Source of the DNA: Clostridia bacterium
GTDB lineage: Bacteria; Bacillota; Clostridia; Oscillospirales; CAG-272
Reading direction: 5' to 3'
Assembly (NCBI GenBank): GCA_017612495.1
Contig: JAGAFQ010000082.1
Location: forward strand, 1-16,268
DNA: 16,268 nucleotides
The position numbers were made by a program, and so were the translations under genes. Below are positions 6,265 through 14,130 of the stretch, piece after piece; positions within the stretch are counted from its first letter, which is position 1, and each line of letters starts with the position of its first letter. The notes under the pieces are model-generated. The model had not been told where the DNA came from, searched no databases, and saw nothing but the letters and a program-made list of their open reading frames with translations.

Positions 6265-7143
6265 ATGACACAAAACGGTCCCGACAGGGAAAATATTCAA
6301 AACGACCGCGAGAGAGCCAGAGCGGAATTCTTGGCGCGCCGTAAAAAAGAAAATACGAAAAGAGCCGTCATAACTGCCGTCATATCGGCGGTGGCGCTCA
6401 TTCTGGCAGTTGTTTTATGCCTTTTGATCTTCGGTTTCAGATACATGAAGCTTACCGGCACCGACGGCCGCACCGTGAGGTTCTTGGGCCGCGTTTCCGA
6501 CGGAAAACCCTATTCGGGACACATTTACTATCCCGAGGGGGCAAGCGCCAAGGTCGATATGTCAGCGGGCAGAGTCGTCTTTTCAAACGGCGACGTTTAC
6601 GAGGGCGCGCTGGATATGTATCTTTGCCGCAACGGCGAGGGCAAAATGATCTATGCAAACGGCGACGTTTACGAGGGCAGTTTTGAGAACGACAAGTTGG
6701 GCGGAAGCGGCAAATATACGTTCTCAAACGGCGACGTTTACGAGGGTGAGATAAAGGACGGCCAAAAGAACGGAAACGGCGTATATTACTTTGCGGACGG
6801 CTCAAAATATGAGGGCACTTTTTCAAACGATATGAAAAACGGTAACGGCATAACGACCTTTGCCGACGGCTCGAAATATGAGGGCGAATACAAAAACGAC
6901 CGCAAGGACGGAAACGGCAAATATACGTTCTCAAACGGCGACGTTTACGAGGGCGAATATAAGAACGACGTGCGTGAGGGCAACGGCAAATATACGTTTT
7001 CAAGCGGCGCCGTATATGAGGGCGAATTCCAAAACAACGAGATCTGCGGTGAGGGCAGATATACCTGGCCGAGCGGACGTGTTTATGAGGGCATTTTCAA
7101 GGACGGAACTATCGTTTCGGACGATTGGCCGAGCCGAGAATAA
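6265..7143 (+). CDS. Membrane-anchored MORN-repeat protein
   Basis: A 292-residue protein. A charged cytoplasmic N-terminus (1-33, rich in Arg, Lys and Glu) is followed by one membrane helix (about 34-58). From about residue 110 come seven full 23-residue MORN repeats with the pattern xVYEGxxxNDxxxGxGxYTFxxG, and a partial eighth ending near 282. MORN repeats form an elongated beta structure that binds lipids or proteins in known members; the role here is unknown. Topology (N inside, repeats outside) is inferred from the basic N-terminus. The ATG at 6265 has AAGGAG at 6248-6253 overlapping the stop of the previous gene, placing it in the parA-parB operon. The repeats are also near-identical at DNA level in places. 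Confidence 0.88.
   Translation: MTQNGPDRENIQNDRERARAEFLARRKKENTKRAVITAVISAVALILAVVLCLLIFGFRYMKLTGTDGRTVRFLGRVSDGKPYSGHIYYPEGASAKVDMSAGRVVFSNGDVYEGALDMYLCRNGEGKMIYANGDVYEGSFENDKLGGSGKYTFSNGDVYEGEIKDGQKNGNGVYYFADGSKYEGTFSNDMKNGNGITTFADGSKYEGEYKNDRKDGNGKYTFSNGDVYEGEYKNDVREGNGKYTFSSGAVYEGEFQNNEICGEGRYTWPSGRVYEGIFKDGTIVSDDWPSRE
6592..7110 (+). repeat. Tandem 69-base MORN-coding repeats
   Basis: About 7.5 units of 69 bases, each starting near a GTTTACGAGGGC or related YEG-coding sequence. A 39-base stretch is identical at 6708-6746 and 6915-6953, exactly three units apart, which suggests recent conversion or duplication within the array. The open reading frame seen on the opposite strand here is a composition shadow. 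Confidence 0.9.
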
Positions 7144-7256
7144 AGATTTTTGCAACTTTTGATCATATAATGCGTCTAACAGTCAAAGCGTATATATCGT
7201 ATATCGTGATTTTCGCCGCCGCTTGCGGACGGCGCACGTTTGTCATATTGTATTTA

Positions 7257-7271
7257 TGCCGCTTCGCGGCA
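7257..7271 (+). repeat. Small perfect hairpin just upstream of the lipoprotein ribosome site
   Basis: TGCCGC, TTC loop, GCGGCA, directly upstream of GGGAG at 7275-7279. It could affect initiation on the following lipoprotein mRNA, or be chance. Confidence 0.45.
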
Positions 7272-7285
7272 GATGGGAGATTGTT

Positions 7286-7891
7286 ATGAAAAAGCCGGGT
7301 ATCCTTTTGATCTTTGCCGTTGTGACGGTTTTGATCGCGGCATCGCTTTTTGCCTGCGACAATAAGACGGCGGGAGGCGATAAGCACGGCGGCGCGCCGA
7401 AGTCGAGCGACGTTGCGTCGAGCGACGTGCCGAAATCGAGCGACGTTGCGTCTGCCGATGCGTCGAGCGACGATCGTCCCGGCGGAGACGCTCTTGAATC
7501 GCACAAATACAGCGGTGAGATCATCACCGAAACGGGCTCGCCTTTGCGCGTTATTACACGCTGGACGGCGATCAGTCCCTGGGGCGAAGCGGATTACACC
7601 GTGCACATGGAAATGTCTTTTGAGCACTATACCCTTGAATTTGCAGGCAAAGACGGGCTCACCCTCAATGTCGGCAGCATCGCACATTCGTATAATATCG
7701 ATAAATGTATCGCAGGCTCAAACGACGGGATCTCGGAAACGGTGTTTATGACTTTCGAGTTCATCGCTTCGCCGAATTCCGAGGGCAAAGTCAAAATGCC
7801 ATTTGCCACGTCGATACCGTTTTTGGGCTCCTATGCCGGAGTGCCGATAGACAACATCGTCGTTGAGGGCAGAATCGAATTTCCAAACTGA
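7286..7891 (+). CDS. Putative lipoprotein with Ser/Asp-rich linker
   Basis: A 201-residue protein. The signal MKKPGILLIFAVVTVLIAASLFAC ends in a lipobox with C24, so it is likely exported and lipid-anchored. Residues about 36-66 form a low-complexity linker rich in Ser, Asp and Ala with repeated SSDV units. A folded domain from about 73 to 201 follows, of beta-rich appearance, which I do not recognise. The ATG at 7286 has GGGAG at 7275-7279. The linker is coded by a 22-base direct repeat (7398-7419 and 7431-7452, one mismatch, 11 codons apart). It follows the MORN gene after 142 bases with no clear terminator between, so co-transcription is possible but unproven. A bidirectional terminator follows 27 bases after the stop. 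Confidence 0.82.
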   Translation: MKKPGILLIFAVVTVLIAASLFACDNKTAGGDKHGGAPKSSDVASSDVPKSSDVASADASSDDRPGGDALESHKYSGEIITETGSPLRVITRWTAISPWGEADYTVHMEMSFEHYTLEFAGKDGLTLNVGSIAHSYNIDKCIAGSNDGISETVFMTFEFIASPNSEGKVKMPFATSIPFLGSYAGVPIDNIVVEGRIEFPN

Positions 7892-7912
7892 AACGATTGC
7901 TTGACAAACAAT

Positions 7913-7942
7913 AAAAAACCGACGCTTTTGCGTCGGTTTTTT
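7913..7942. terminator. Bidirectional intrinsic terminator between the lipoprotein gene and upp
   Basis: CCGACGC (7919-7925), TTTT loop, GCGTCGG (7930-7936), with six T at 7937-7942 and six A at 7913-7918. It serves the plus-strand lipoprotein gene and the minus-strand upp gene. Confidence 0.93.
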
Positions 7943-7968
7943 GCTTGTCTTGTTTTTGATAAAATATC

Positions 7969-8601
7969 TTATTTCGTACCGAATATTCTGTCGCCTGCAT
8001 CGCCGAGACCCGGGAGGATGTAGCCGTTTTCGTTGAGTCTTTCATCGAGGCATCCGACGTAGATCTGAATGTCGGGGTGTTCTTCCGAAAGGCGCTTGAT
8101 GCCTTCGGGAGCGGCGATGATGCTCATAAATTTGATGTTGCGGCATCCGCGCTGTTTGATGAACGTAACTGCCGCAGCGCCGCTGCCGCCCGTTGCGAGC
8201 ATCGGGTCAAGAACGATGACCTGGCGTTTGTCGATATCGTCGGGGAGCTTGCAATAATATTCGTGGGGCTCAAGTGTTTCGTGATCGCGGTAAAGACCGA
8301 TGTGGCCGACCTTTGCCGAGGGCACGAGATCGAGCACGCCGTCAAGCATACCGAGACCTGCTCTCAATATCGGAACGAACGCGAGCTTCTTGCCGGAAAG
8401 TTCCTTTTGGACCGTCTTTGTCAGAGGAGTTTCGATCTCGACGTCTTCCAGGGGAAGATCGCGCATCGATTCGTAACCCATAAGAGTTGCGATCTCACGT
8501 GCAAGTTCGCGGAACTGCTTGGTGCCTGTTTCTGTTTGGCGCATAATGGTGATCTTATGAGTAATCAGCGGGTGATCCATGATTATAACGTTCGGATTCA
8601 T
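7969..8601 (-). CDS. upp: Uracil phosphoribosyltransferase
   Basis: A 210-residue enzyme of normal length that makes UMP from uracil and PRPP in pyrimidine salvage (cytoplasm). The PRPP-binding loop is seen as VLDPMLATGGSG (130-141), with the conserved PILRAGLGM segment (78-86) upstream. The C-terminal part near GLGDAGDRIFGTK (198-210) matches the uracil-binding end of the family. The start ATG at 8601 was chosen because AAAGGAG precedes it by 9 bases; an in-frame upstream start (8628) would add residues not typical of the family. It has its own promoter at 8657-8685 and is divergent from the sugar operon. Confidence 0.97.
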   Translation of the reverse strand: MNPNVIIMDHPLITHKITIMRQTETGTKQFRELAREIATLMGYESMRDLPLEDVEIETPLTKTVQKELSGKKLAFVPILRAGLGMLDGVLDLVPSAKVGHIGLYRDHETLEPHEYYCKLPDDIDKRQVIVLDPMLATGGSGAAAVTFIKQRGCRNIKFMSIIAAPEGIKRLSEEHPDIQIYVGCLDERLNENGYILPGLGDAGDRIFGTK

Positions 8602-8656
8602 AATAAAATACTCCTTTTTTTGCCGCAATTTATCGCTTTGCGGACCTCTCCCGAAT

Positions 8657-8685
8657 ATTATAACAAAGCGCGAAGACTTTTACAA
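8657..8685 (-). promoter_or_regulatory. Promoter of upp
   Basis: On the minus strand: TTGTAA (8685-8680), 17-base spacer, TATAAT (8662-8657). The -10 is perfect and the -35 matches four of six. It leaves a leader of about 50 bases before the upp start. Confidence 0.75.
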
Positions 8686-8738
8686 TAGAAAAAGCGATAA
8701 TTATTGCAAAAATAACTATCTTTTTTTGTCAAATTTGC

Positions 8739-8767
8739 TTGAAATGATGTGCGTTTTGTGATACACT
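8739..8767 (+). promoter_or_regulatory. Likely promoter of the sugar operon
   Basis: TTGAAA (8739-8744), 17-base spacer, TACACT (8762-8767). The match is moderate, as expected for a regulated promoter. It leaves a leader of about 60 bases before the kinase ATG. Confidence 0.55.
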
Positions 8768-8777
8768 TACTGTGTAT
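8761..8777 (+). promoter_or_regulatory. Candidate operator over the -10 element
   Basis: ATACAC, five bases, GTGTAT: a perfect 6+6 inverted repeat covering the -10 box and the predicted transcript start. A repressor bound here would block the promoter. No regulator gene is visible in the window. Confidence 0.45.
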
Positions 8778-8793
8778 AAGTATCATTGCCGAT

Positions 8794-8810
8794 GCCGATC
8801 GGCGATCGGC
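8794..8810 (+). promoter_or_regulatory. Second palindrome in the sugar-operon leader
   Basis: GCCGATC, GGC, GATCGGC: a perfect 7+7 inverted repeat about 14 bases upstream of the kinase ribosome site. It could be an operator or an RNA hairpin that affects translation. Confidence 0.4.
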
Positions 8811-8834
8811 GGCGGCAAGAAACGGAGAAAGACT

Positions 8835-10301
8835 ATGACGGTTATCGGAATGGATGTCGGTACTACCGGCACAAAAGCGATCGTCGTTGACGAGAACGGT
8901 AAGGTTTTAGGCCAGGGTTACGGCGAATATGAACTTATCACTCTCGGCGGCGGCAAGATCGAGCAAAGAGCCGACGATTGGTGGAAAGCGGGCGTCAAAG
9001 CCGTAAGAGAAGCCACGAAAGACTTGAATGTCAAGGATATTTGCGGCCTTTCAATTTCCACACAGGGCGGAACGATGCTGCCCGTCGATGAGAATTTCGT
9101 GCCCATGCGCGATGCTCTCACCTGGATGGATTCACGCGCAAAGGCAGAATGCGCCGAATTCAAGGCGGCAATGGGCGAAGAAAACATTTATCACAAGACG
9201 GGCTGGGGCGCGTCTCCCGGAGGCGATGCCGCAAAGACGATCTGGCTTCGCAAAAACGAGCCCGAGACCTTCAAAAAAGCAAAGAAGATCATCACGTCGC
9301 TTGAATATATGAACTACAAGCTCACGGGCAAAGCCGTTATCGACCCGACAAACGGCGCTATGCACGCGATGATCGACATAAAGACGCAGAAATGGGATCC
9401 CGAGATCATGGCGGCCGTCGGCATCACCGAAGATAAGCTGCCCGACATCATGCCCACGGGCGCTCTTGTCGGAACGCTTACCGACAAAGCGGCTGATGAA
9501 CTCGGCTTGCCGAAGAGTGTCAAAGTATATAACGGTGCGCACGATCAATACTGCGCCGCCATCGGCTGCGGAGCGCTGAAGCCCGGCGATATGTTCCTAT
9601 CGACCGGAACGACCTGGGTCGTTTTGGGCGTCACCGATAAGCCCGTTTTCTCGGCGGCAAGGATAGCCCCCGGCATCCATCCGGCAGGCGGATACGGTGT
9701 CATGGCATCCATGAAGAGCGCGGGAAGCGCTCTCAAATGGCTTAAAAACACACTTTGCATCGATAACTATAAAGTCCTCGACGAAGAAGCCGCAAAGCGT
9801 ATGTATTCCGCAGAGGGAATTTTGTATTATCCCTTTATGGCAGGCTCGGGCTTCCCGCACAGACTCGATGCTCTCTGCTCCGGTCCCTTCGGCGTGCAGT
9901 TGAGCCACGACCGCTACGATCTGGCGCGTGCGCTCATGGAGGGCGTTGCTTTCGAGGCGCGCACGATAGTCGATGAATTCCGCGCAACGGGCGTTCCCGT
10001 AAACACTCTCAAAATGATGGGCGGAGCCTCGAAGAGCGCGCTTTGGAGCGAGATCACGGGCTATGCTACGGGCTGCAAGATACTCTGCATGAAAGAATCG
10101 GAGACCTGCGCTCTCGGAGCGGCTATCATAGCATCGGTCAATGCCGGCATTTCAAAGAGCTATGAGGATGCCTGCGCGAGATTTGTCAAATGTGAAGAGC
10201 TTAAACTTGACGATTCGGAAAAACGCGAGTTCTACGAACGCAAGTACCAAAAATACAATGAATTATTAAAAGCAATAAAAGGAGTAGTGAAACAATGGTA
10301 G
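8835..10301 (+). CDS. FGGY-family carbohydrate kinase (xylulokinase-like, substrate unknown)
   Basis: A 488-residue ASKHA-fold sugar kinase that would phosphorylate a sugar or ketose with ATP in the cytoplasm. The N-terminal phosphate-1 motif is MDVGTTGTKAIVVD (6-19). The catalytic base is D237 in NGAHDQ, phosphate-2 is STGTT (256-260), and an adenosine-binding GGASKS lies near 395. Length and layout are closest to xylulokinases, but the SGQMHG motif that contacts xylulose is replaced by STQGGT (75-80), so the substrate probably differs. The ATG at 8835 has GGAG at 8824-8827; the in-frame upstream extension has no motif value. Its stop overlaps the start of the amidohydrolase gene in ATGGTAG, showing translational coupling. 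Confidence 0.9.
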   Translation: MTVIGMDVGTTGTKAIVVDENGKVLGQGYGEYELITLGGGKIEQRADDWWKAGVKAVREATKDLNVKDICGLSISTQGGTMLPVDENFVPMRDALTWMDSRAKAECAEFKAAMGEENIYHKTGWGASPGGDAAKTIWLRKNEPETFKKAKKIITSLEYMNYKLTGKAVIDPTNGAMHAMIDIKTQKWDPEIMAAVGITEDKLPDIMPTGALVGTLTDKAADELGLPKSVKVYNGAHDQYCAAIGCGALKPGDMFLSTGTTWVVLGVTDKPVFSAARIAPGIHPAGGYGVMASMKSAGSALKWLKNTLCIDNYKVLDEEAAKRMYSAEGILYYPFMAGSGFPHRLDALCSGPFGVQLSHDRYDLARALMEGVAFEARTIVDEFRATGVPVNTLKMMGGASKSALWSEITGYATGCKILCMKESETCALGAAIIASVNAGISKSYEDACARFVKCEELKLDDSEKREFYERKYQKYNELLKAIKGVVKQW

Positions 10302-11332
10302 AAACTTATTTTGAAAGAACTCCCCGAGATGAAGAGTTCTACAAGCTTTACATCAAAGACCGTCTTCCCAAGACCGTCATCGATGCCCACATGCACCTTA
10401 TTCCCACGCAGTTCCGCGGCGAGATAGCGGAATGCGAAAGAAAGGCAGACTGGGCGCTTCAGTGCGTATCGAATATGAGTTATGACGACTATCTTTACTA
10501 CGCAAAGAAGTTTTATCCCGATTCCGACGTGAACATCAACGCTTTCCCCTCACTTTCACGCACAGTTGACCAGGTAGGCTCAAACGGCTATATCGGCGAA
10601 AGACATAAAGCCGGCAAGATCCAGTTCGCTCATCTTGCCGTTCGTCCGTGGTACACCATGGAATACATCACCGAGGAAATGAACAAATATAATTTCAACG
10701 GCTTGAAGCCTTATCCGGATGCAGGCCCCGGCACGAAGGGCGGCGAAGTCCCGATATTCCAGTTCCTCCCTCACGAACAGTGCCAGTGGCTCAACGAAAA
10801 GAAGAAATCCGTTGTGCTCCATTTGCCCAGAGCAAAGAGACTTGCCGATGACGACAACGTTCGCGAACTCAAGGAAATGAGAGAAAAATATCCCGATATC
10901 AAGATCGTTATCGCACATTTCGGACGCTGCTTCCCCACAGAGATCGCAAGAGAAGCCGTAAAGAAGATGGGCTCATCCATGAAGGACTTCTATTTCGATT
11001 GCTCCGCAGTCGTCAACCCCGCCGTTTATGAGCTTATGTTCGACGCCATCCCGCACGATCAGATCATGTACGGCACCGACTTGCCCGTATTCCTCTTCCA
11101 CGGCAAACGCGCATGGACCGATACCTCCTATCACAACCTTGCACGCGAGAACTTTGCCTGGAACAAGCACGAAGAGGGTGAAGCGGCAGAAGCAAATTAC
11201 ACCTTCTTCCTCTATGAACAGTTGAAAGTCGTTTTGGATACCTGCGACAAGTTCGGCGGCAAAGACGGCGGCAGAGCGCTTGCCGAAAAGATCTTCCACG
11301 AGAACGCAGAGCGCATCTACGGTCAGAACTGA
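10295..11332 (+). CDS. Amidohydrolase_2-family metal-dependent hydrolase (lactonase or decarboxylase type)
   Basis: A 345-residue TIM-barrel amidohydrolase. The metal-site set is complete: H32 and H34 in DAHMHL, H176 in VVLHL, H208 in VIAHFGR, and D262 in MYGTDLP; K138 lies in the GLKPYP strand. Families of this type include fuconolactonase-like lactonases and ACMSD-like decarboxylases, and the sequence alone does not decide between them. The ATG at 10295 has AAAAGGAG at 10277-10284 and overlaps the kinase stop by seven bases. Given the neighbours, a lactone or other derivative of a sugar is a reasonable substrate (inference). The isomerase gene follows 19 bases after the stop. Confidence 0.85.
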   Translation: MVETYFERTPRDEEFYKLYIKDRLPKTVIDAHMHLIPTQFRGEIAECERKADWALQCVSNMSYDDYLYYAKKFYPDSDVNINAFPSLSRTVDQVGSNGYIGERHKAGKIQFAHLAVRPWYTMEYITEEMNKYNFNGLKPYPDAGPGTKGGEVPIFQFLPHEQCQWLNEKKKSVVLHLPRAKRLADDDNVRELKEMREKYPDIKIVIAHFGRCFPTEIAREAVKKMGSSMKDFYFDCSAVVNPAVYELMFDAIPHDQIMYGTDLPVFLFHGKRAWTDTSYHNLARENFAWNKHEEGEAAEANYTFFLYEQLKVVLDTCDKFGGKDGGRALAEKIFHENAERIYGQN

Positions 11333-11351
11333 TCATAGCGGAGGAAACAAA

Positions 11352-12746
11352 ATGTCAAAAGTAAAAGTCGGACTTCTTCCGCTTTACGTAGAGATCTATG
11401 ATACCTACAACCCCGAAAGACGTCCCCATATCGAAGCATTTTACAAAAAGGCGGTCGCAGCGCTCGAAAGCCGCGGCTGCGAGGTCATCGAAGCACCTGT
11501 TTGCCGCAAAGAGCACGAATTCAAGGATGCGATCTCGAATTTCGAGAAAAACGGCGCCGATGCGCTCGTTACGCTCCATTTGGCATATTCGCCCTCTTTG
11601 GAAGCCGAAAAAGTTTTGGCAAACACTTCCCTGCCCATAATCATTATGGATACGACCCCCGATTACAAGTTCTTTTCCGCAACGGTAGACGGCAGATACT
11701 TAACTGCCTATAACCACGGAATCCACGGTGTTCAGGATATGTGCACGCTTTTGCACCGCAACCGCAAGGATTATCAGATCTTTGCAGGACATCTTGACCA
11801 CTCCGATGTTGCCGACAAGGTGACGGCAGCCGCTCTCGGCGCAAAGATGGCAAAGGCTCTTCGCTCAATGAAGGTCGGCACCATCGGCGGAATCTATGAC
11901 GGCATGGGCGATTTCCGTGTGCCCTACGACCGTCTTGAAAAAGAGCTCGGCATAAAGACCGTTATTTTTGACGAAGTCAAAGCGAAAAAGGAGCTTTCGG
12001 AAATTACCGACGATCAGATCGACAAGCTCTGCGCCGAGACCTCCGAAATGTTCAAAAACGAGAATGCGGTCGAAGAGGTCTTGCGTGAGGACGCACGCTT
12101 TGCGGCAGTCGTTCGCTCATGGATCGAAAAGAACGATCTTCGCGCATTCACCATGAATTTTCTGACGGCACAAAAAGACAGCGGATTCCCCTATCCGCCC
12201 TATATCGAAACCTGCAAGCAGATGGCTCGCGGAATCGGCTACGGCGGCGAGGGCGACGTATTGACGGCATCGCTCATGGGCGCTGTTTTGAGCGTCTATC
12301 GCGATACGGCATTCGTTGAAATGTTCTGCCCCGACTGGGCAGGCAATGCCATTTACCTCAGCCACCTCGGCGAGGTCAGCCCGAATCTTACGGTCGCAAA
12401 ACCGCGTCTTTACGACTTGCAGTTCCCGTATCCGAACACGAACAGACTCGTTAAATGCTCAGGCACATACCGTGCCGGCAAGGGCGTTTACGTCTCTCTC
12501 GCACCCACGGACGAGGGCGAATATACCCTCGTTTTATCCGAGGTCGAAATGTTCGAGCATCCCGATTATCACGACGATCAGCCCTTTGTTGCAGGCTGGT
12601 TCCGTCCCGATATGCCCGTTGCCGATTTCCTTGAAGAATTCAGCGCGGTCGGCGGAACTCACCACGGCATATTCGTTTACGGTGCCGATCTGTTGGCGCT
12701 CGCGTCATTCGGCTCGATAATGGGCTTTGACGTCGAGATCATCTGA
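11352..12746 (+). CDS. L-arabinose/L-fucose isomerase superfamily protein (AraA-like)
   Basis: A 464-residue cytoplasmic protein, a little shorter than classical AraA (about 500). The four metal ligands of AraA (E306, E333, H350, H450 in the E. coli enzyme) have clear counterparts: E300 in GYGGEGD, E323 in FVEMF, H338 in LSHLGE, and H437 in GGTHHGIF. Their spacings (23, 15 and 99) are close to those of AraA (27, 17 and 100). An aldose-ketose isomerisation is therefore likely, but overall identity to AraA appears low, so the sugar is not assigned. The ATG at 11352 has CGGAGG at 11339-11344. It follows the amidohydrolase by 19 bases and precedes the oxidoreductase by 69 bases. Confidence 0.85.
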   Translation: MSKVKVGLLPLYVEIYDTYNPERRPHIEAFYKKAVAALESRGCEVIEAPVCRKEHEFKDAISNFEKNGADALVTLHLAYSPSLEAEKVLANTSLPIIIMDTTPDYKFFSATVDGRYLTAYNHGIHGVQDMCTLLHRNRKDYQIFAGHLDHSDVADKVTAAALGAKMAKALRSMKVGTIGGIYDGMGDFRVPYDRLEKELGIKTVIFDEVKAKKELSEITDDQIDKLCAETSEMFKNENAVEEVLREDARFAAVVRSWIEKNDLRAFTMNFLTAQKDSGFPYPPYIETCKQMARGIGYGGEGDVLTASLMGAVLSVYRDTAFVEMFCPDWAGNAIYLSHLGEVSPNLTVAKPRLYDLQFPYPNTNRLVKCSGTYRAGKGVYVSLAPTDEGEYTLVLSEVEMFEHPDYHDDQPFVAGWFRPDMPVADFLEEFSAVGGTHHGIFVYGADLLALASFGSIMGFDVEII

Positions 12747-12815
12747 AAAAACGCTCACACCGCAAAAATGAGTTTTTGTTAAGAAAATGCCCTTTTGGGA
12801 AACGGAGATTTTACA

Positions 12816-13940
12816 ATGTTAAAAATAGGGATCGTCGGCGCGCGCGGCCTTTCAACGATGATGGGCTTTCGCGATCTGCCGGATGTAGAGGTCAGCGCGA
12901 TCTGCGACCTTGACGAAGATCTGCTCAAAGAAAAGCAGGAAAAATACAATGTTCCGCACACATACCGCATCTATGAAGATATGCTCGAGAGCGACATCGA
13001 CGCCGTTGTCATAGCGACCCCGATGCAGTGCCATGTTCCGCAGGCGATAGCCGCGCTTCAGGCAGGCAAGCACGTAATGAGCGAGGTCACCGCGGGCGTC
13101 AGCCTCGATGAGCTTTTCTGGCTTTGCGAAGAGGTCGAAAAGTCGGGCAAGGTATATATGTTAGCCGAAAACTATTGCTATATGCCTCAAAATCAGCTCA
13201 TAAGAGAGCTTCGCCGCAAAGGATTTTTCGGCGAGGTATATTACGCAGAGGGTGAATATCTGCACTATCTTGATGATTTTCTCACCTATCCGAACGGCAA
13301 GCCGTCGTGGAGACAGTATTGGCAGTGCGGCAAACACGGCACGTTCTATCCCACGCACTCTCTCGGTCCTGTAATGCAGTGGTTTGAGGGTGAAAGGATA
13401 AAGAGCATCGCGACCTTCGGTACGGGACATCACCGCGCCGACAATCTCCGCCAGGAGGATACGACGGTAACGATGTGCCAGACCGAGAGCGGAAAACTCA
13501 TTCGCATAAGAGTTGACGCATTCTCACCCCGTCCGCACAATATGCGCTACTATCAGCTTCAGGGTACGAAGGGCTGCTATGAGGCTCCCCGAGGACTCGG
13601 AGACGTCGGCAAGATCGCACTTTTTGAAAACGGCGATCCCAAGAGCTTTTTGGAATGGCGTCCTTTGGACGATTTTCACGACTATATGCCCGAGCGCTAC
13701 CGCAATGCGACGCGCAATCAGCTTTTGGGCGGGCACGGCGGCGGCGACTATTTCATCGTCAAGGATTTTGTCGATGCGATAGTCAATAAGACAAAGCCCG
13801 ATATCGACGTGTATGACGCCTGCGAGTGGACGGCGGTCGGTCTTATGAGTGAAATATCCGTCCAGAACGGATCGAGAACGGTCGACATCCCGAATTTCAG
13901 ACCTAAAATGCCGAATTCCGAACGCATTTTGAAGCTCTGA
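12816..13940 (+). CDS. Gfo/Idh/MocA-family oxidoreductase lacking the usual catalytic lysine
   Basis: A 374-residue protein with an N-terminal Rossmann fold: GIVGARGLSTMMG (5-17), acidic D31 after the second strand, and the VVIATP segment (64-69). The family's EKP motif is replaced by SEVTAG (89-94), so the catalytic lysine is V91, while a histidine in the THSLGP motif (H181) is kept. This EV-type variant occurs in part of the family, and its chemistry is less certain. Family members oxidise or epimerise sugars and cyclitols with NAD(P). The ATG at 12816 has CGGAG at 12803-12807; an in-frame TTG at 12795 has no ribosome site. It is probably the last gene of the operon, 69 bases after the isomerase. 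Confidence 0.88.
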   Translation: MLKIGIVGARGLSTMMGFRDLPDVEVSAICDLDEDLLKEKQEKYNVPHTYRIYEDMLESDIDAVVIATPMQCHVPQAIAALQAGKHVMSEVTAGVSLDELFWLCEEVEKSGKVYMLAENYCYMPQNQLIRELRRKGFFGEVYYAEGEYLHYLDDFLTYPNGKPSWRQYWQCGKHGTFYPTHSLGPVMQWFEGERIKSIATFGTGHHRADNLRQEDTTVTMCQTESGKLIRIRVDAFSPRPHNMRYYQLQGTKGCYEAPRGLGDVGKIALFENGDPKSFLEWRPLDDFHDYMPERYRNATRNQLLGGHGGGDYFIVKDFVDAIVNKTKPDIDVYDACEWTAVGLMSEISVQNGSRTVDIPNFRPKMPNSERILKL

Positions 13941-14080
13941 TCTTCCCTGCACAAAATTTTTTCAAGTTTTGTAAAAAATCTACAAAAATTCATAAATTTT
14001 TTACCGTTTTTTCGGTTGTTTTAACAGTTTGTTCATACAATATTAACAAAATACTGCAAAAGCGCCCGAAAATATAGCAT

Positions 14081-14114
14081 AATTGACAAAATCGATTATT
14101 TTCTTTTGTCAATT
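14081..14114 (+). promoter_or_regulatory. 11+11 perfect inverted repeat, candidate operator
   Basis: AATTGACAAAA (14081-14091), twelve bases, TTTTGTCAATT (14104-14114). The left arm includes a TTGACA -35-like hexamer with no good -10 at 17 bases. A dimeric regulator could bind two half-sites about two turns apart; an RNA hairpin is also possible. Confidence 0.5.
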
Positions 14115-14130
14115 TAGTCCATTGAATTTC

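Noticed and set aside
6452..7003. Long minus-strand open frame opposite the MORN array, rich in Arg and Cys
   Set aside because: It is a shadow of the 69-base repeat; it has no ribosome site, and the plus strand encodes the clear MORN protein.
7166..7171. TATAAT before the second plus-strand lipoprotein gene
   Set aside because: No acceptable -35 box lies 16-18 bases upstream, so a promoter was not called.
12747..12815. Possible attenuator (A-run, CTCA, TGAG, T-run) between the isomerase and oxidoreductase genes
   Set aside because: The paired core is only four bases and the T-run is short and interrupted; too weak to call a terminator.
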